51,762 nt of DNA, from NCBI GenBank assembly GCA_020351875.1, contig CP070671.1, positions 2,478,966-2,530,727 on the forward strand, written 5' to 3'. This stretch comes from Chromatiales bacterium (lineage in GTDB: Bacteria > Pseudomonadota > Gammaproteobacteria > Steroidobacterales > GCA-2729495). Shown piece by piece: positions 49,722 through 51,762 of the stretch (the first letter of the stretch is position 1; each line of letters begins with the position of its first letter). The position numbers and the translations under genes are program-made. A model generated the notes under the pieces. That model was not told the origin of the DNA. It did no database searches and saw nothing but the letters and a program-made list of their open reading frames with translations.

Positions 49722-49819
49722 CTGCTGCGCCCGCGGGCGGGCCGCAGCTTTGGCACAGCGCGATCGGTCACCGGTCTTGACCACTGTAGGAGCGACCAGC
49801 CGCGATTTTTTTTGCCTTC

Positions 49820-49980
49820 GGTGGACTGCCGCCGTCGCGAGGGGATAGCTCTTCCGGGCTTAACCTCCATCGCACATCCCTGTGCTCAGTCGGATCGGCC
49901 CTCCGTCGCTCCCGCCGTCCATGGCTCCGCTCCTCCGGGACGACGCCCGGAAGAGCTATCCCCTCCCGCCGTCGGCGTGA
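49820..49980. repeat. Palindromic repeat family I, copy D
   Basis: Inner arms GAGGGGATAGCTCTTCC... (49839-49859/49945-49965) pair perfectly over 21 bases but differ from the arms of copies A-C. The core contains GCACATCCCTGTGC (49872-49885). The flanks GGTGGACTGCCGCCGTCGCG and CGTCGGCGTGA match copies B and C. Confidence 0.85.
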
Positions 49981-50080
49981 GAACAGGCGGGTGTCTCAAG
50001 AACCCTGACTCAGCCGCAGATCATTTCCGGGAAAGCACGAGGTGGCCCGGGCCATGGGGTGGCCAGCCACCAGCGTGAGC

Positions 50081-50229
50081 GGGCGGGCCGGGGTCTACGG
50101 CCGGAACTGTCAGTCGAGTTGCCCCGTCAGGATTCGTGATGGACAAATGCGTGGGGCTCCGGCAGGACGGCGTGCTCTAGATCAGGCCACGGCAAGGAGG
50201 CGTGGAGGCCGTAGATCCCCGGCCCGCCC
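50081..50229. repeat. Palindromic repeat family II, copy 2 (reverse of copy 1)
   Basis: Terminal arms 50081-50102 and 50207-50229 are imperfect inverses of each other. The whole element is the reverse complement of 39268-39416 with scattered substitutions. A stub of one arm also occurs at 49731-49743. Confidence 0.8.
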
Positions 50230-50253
50230 GCGGGCGCAGCGGAATCGCGGCTG

Positions 50254-50318
50254 GTCGCTCCCGCACATCCCTGTGCTCCGCGACATCAGGTCATCCTGAC
50301 CAAGTAAGCCGCTCCTAC
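50254..50318. repeat. Orphan family I core hairpin and partial REP
   Basis: GCACATCCCTGTGC (50263-50276), the core hairpin of family I copies B and D, occurs here alone inside a GTCGC/GCGAC stem (50254-50258/50280-50284). A GGTCA-TCC-TGACC hairpin (50289-50301) and a partial inverted REP (50306-50318) follow. The REP contains the stop codon of the radical SAM gene. Confidence 0.6.
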
Positions 50319-51226
50319 CGCTCGCTACAAGACGCCCCAAACTTGAAGCACGCATAACACCGGTGATGGTGCAGAATAATCCGGTGCCGCATCGCATCGG
50401 CCAGGGTGCCACCAAGGTCATAGCTCGGGTCATCGTCCACCAGCGTGCACGCCAACACCCGCATTTGCCCGCACTCCTTCACCACCATCTTGCTGAACGC
50501 GCACATGAACGCGCGGCGAGTGTCTTCGGTCTGGTAGCGCGTCATGCAGTCTTCACTCACCTCCGGCACGGTGCGGTGTTCGCCCGGTACCCCGAAGTCC
50601 GGAAAGGTCACGATGCGCAGGTCCGCCGGCAGGCCGTGGCGGGTGAAGAGCGTGCGGAACTGGTCGTCTACGGCGCGAGTGTCTTCGTCCGCTTCCATTT
50701 GCCGGGCGATGGAAACCCCGAAGCCGAAATCGTGCAGCGCTTTCAGGCCCTGCCAGGCCTTGTCGAAGTTGCCGTCACCGCGACCGGCGTCGTGGCGTTC
50801 GGCGTCCGGGTAGTCGATGCTGACGCGGAAGGTGACCGGGTGCAGCGAGCCGAGCAGGCGCCGCACCTGGTCCAGCCGTTTCAGCACCGGCTCGGTGCCG
50901 TTGGTCAGCACCAGGCACGGCTTGCGGGCGGCCGCATACGCGAGAATGTTGACGAAGTCCTTCACCAGGAAGGGTTCGCCGCCGGTGAACGAGAACTGTT
51001 GCACGCCGAGTTCCATCGCCTCGTCGATCAGCGGCTGGGCGTCGGCCAGCGTGAGGCGCTCGAGCCGGTTGTCGCCGGGTTTGGAACCCTCCAGGCAGAA
51101 GGGGCAGGCCAGGTTGCACGCGGTGCCCGTGTGAAACCACAACTCGTCGAGCGCGTGGGGCTCGATGTAGCCGCGCGGGTCGCCGGCGGCCGTGGTGCGG
51201 TAGTTCGTGTCAGTCCTGGTCAGCAT
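50315..51226 (-). CDS. Radical SAM protein with extra C-terminal cysteines
   Basis: A 303-residue radical SAM enzyme. The SAM [4Fe-4S] motif is CNLACPFC (Cys37/41/44), followed by the GGEP motif in FSFTGGEPFLVKDFVNILAY, and later TFRVSIDYPDAERHD. The C-terminal third has further cysteines: CMTRY, FMCAF, KECGQMRVLACT, and RCYACFKFGASC. They could bind one or two auxiliary clusters (SPASM/twitch-like). The ATG at 51224-51226 is preferred over longer in-frame starts, which would lie inside the glycosyltransferase gene. The substrate is unknown. It overlaps the upstream glycosyltransferase gene by 7 bases (ATGCTGA); its stop codon TAG is the start of a partial REP. It likely modifies a small molecule or peptide together with the transferase. 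Confidence 0.88.
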   Translation of the reverse strand: MLTRTDTNYRTTAAGDPRGYIEPHALDELWFHTGTACNLACPFCLEGSKPGDNRLERLTLADAQPLIDEAMELGVQQFSFTGGEPFLVKDFVNILAYAAARKPCLVLTNGTEPVLKRLDQVRRLLGSLHPVTFRVSIDYPDAERHDAGRGDGNFDKAWQGLKALHDFGFGVSIARQMEADEDTRAVDDQFRTLFTRHGLPADLRIVTFPDFGVPGEHRTVPEVSEDCMTRYQTEDTRRAFMCAFSKMVVKECGQMRVLACTLVDDDPSYDLGGTLADAMRHRIILHHHRCYACFKFGASCSER

Positions 51227-51762
51227 CCTGCACTTCCGTCTTCGACGGGTGCCCGGTACCGCCGCGCCAGCCGCGCCGGTGGCACGCCCAGCATATAGGC
51301 AATGGCCAGTTGCCGGTTCCACAAAGTCCGCCGCAGCCAGCCGTCGCGTTCCCAGCGCCGCGGTGACACGCCGATGCTGAGCGGCAGCGAGCGAAAGGTT
51401 CCGAGCCGGCGCAGTGCGCGCACCAGCGGCACTTCTTCGAACAGCGGCTCGTTGGGGAAACCGCCGGTCCGGCGATAGGCGTCGGCCGTCATGAACAGGC
51501 CCTGGTCGCCATACGGTGTGCCGAAACGACAGCGAAAGTTGATCAGCGCGGCGAGTCCGCGCGCCAGCCAGTGATTCACGCCGTCGAAACGAAACCGGAA
51601 CCAGCCACCGACCTGGCCCTGGTTCAGCGCATCGCGCACGGCGCGTGCTGCGTCAGTCGGCGGTGATGCATCGGCGTGCAGGAACCACAGCGTGCCGCCG
51701 GTGGCCGCGCGGGCGCCGGTGTCGAGTTGCAGGCCGCGCCCGGCGGCGGTGGTCAGGTAACG
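51220..51762 (-). CDS. Glycosyltransferase, TIGR04283-like (N-terminus beyond window)
   Basis: The C-terminal ~180 residues of a family 2 glycosyltransferase of the 'rSAM/selenodomain-associated transferase 2' type. Visible family features are LWFLHADASPPTDA, a GGWFRFRFDG strand, RCRFGTPYGDQGLFM, GGFPNEPLFEEVPLVRALRR, a typical SPRRWERDGWLRRTLWNRQL and the terminal YMLGVPPARLARRYR. The catalytic GT-A domain start lies outside the window. This subfamily is often encoded next to radical SAM proteins of natural-product or selenium/arsenic-type pathways, as seen here. The donor and acceptor are unknown. Confidence 0.85.
   Translation of the reverse strand, partial: RYLTTAAGRGLQLDTGARAATGGTLWFLHADASPPTDAARAVRDALNQGQVGGWFRFRFDGVNHWLARGLAALINFRCRFGTPYGDQGLFMTADAYRRTGGFPNEPLFEEVPLVRALRRLGTFRSLPLSIGVSPRRWERDGWLRRTLWNRQLAIAYMLGVPPARLARRYRAPVEDGSAGC

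Larger units (their letters stand above)
49724..50264. repeat. Composite repeat region downstream of the riboswitch operon
   Basis: A non-coding stretch of about 540 bases. It contains: a 20-base inverted repeat (49724-49743 and 50221-50240, GCTGCGCCCGCGGGCGGGCC); a REP variant GTAGGAGCGACCAGCCGCGA at 49786-49806, with the same variant inverted at 50244-50264; family I copy D (arms 49839-49859 and 49945-49965, core hairpin 49872-49885); a ~100-base linker; and family II copy 2 (50081-50229). The linker plus both families match 39268-39669 in reverse complement. No gene was recognised. Confidence 0.8.

Overview
The window looks like a chromosomal segment of a high-GC (about two-thirds G+C by eye) gammaproteobacterium. 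This rests on TonB-dependent receptors, a proB-proA pair, a malonyl-CoA synthetase, MscS/SYLF/LemA envelope genes and Pseudomonas-style REP sequences (GTAGGAGCGGCTT...AGCCGCGAT). The exact genus cannot be read from the sequence. Coding density is high. No rRNA, tRNA, CRISPR array, phage or transposase gene was recognised.

Layout. 1-4640: a truncated TonB-dependent receptor, then a secreted DUF1838 protein and an aldehyde dehydrogenase. 4690-9649: amino-acid biosynthesis. ilvB (acetolactate synthase large subunit) is divergent from an ilvN-proB-proA operon, an unusual split of the two synthase subunits. 10023-16445: a second TonB-dependent receptor behind a small conserved protein, divergent from a 1325-residue AAA NTPase/TM/P-domain/WD40 protein. 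16834-23245: malonyl-CoA synthetase, an MscS channel, a SYLF protein, an ATP-NAD-kinase-like protein and a zinc-ribbon methyltransferase. 23345-34951: a divergent extracytoplasmic redox locus. Leftward lie a CxxCH protein, a di-CxxCH LamG lipoprotein and a DUF1501-like exported protein. Rightward lie a heme-motif PD40/HzsA-like lipoprotein, an SH3 protein, a beta-barrel lipoprotein, a TlpA-like thioredoxin, DUF4266 and DUF3570. 35024-39207: two small paralogous TM/coiled-coil proteins, LemA with an M48 peptidase, and ApbE (FAD:protein FMN transferase).

39885-49659 is the most striking region. A cyclic-di-GMP-I (GEMM-I) riboswitch precedes a tightly packed nine-gene operon. It encodes a TlpA-like redoxin, a periplasmic coiled-coil protein, two large TPR proteins, a TPR lipoprotein, a small exported protein, an ExbB/TolQ channel protein, two ExbD/TolR proteins and an AgmX/PglI-type TonB-like protein. 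The best analogy is the Tol/Exb-like motor of myxobacterial gliding (AglRQS/AgmX/PglI). Control by c-di-GMP suggests an envelope, motility or attachment machine. One ExbD paralogue has Asn where the family normally has its proton-carrying Asp. 50315-51762: a radical SAM protein overlapping a partial TIGR04283-type glycosyltransferase.

The non-coding DNA is rich in structured repeats. Besides REP elements there are four copies of a palindromic element of about 150 bp (family I) whose arms differ between loci yet stay paired within each copy, and two copies of a second palindromic element (family II). The two families together form a composite block of about 440 bp, present in opposite orientations on the two sides of the riboswitch operon.
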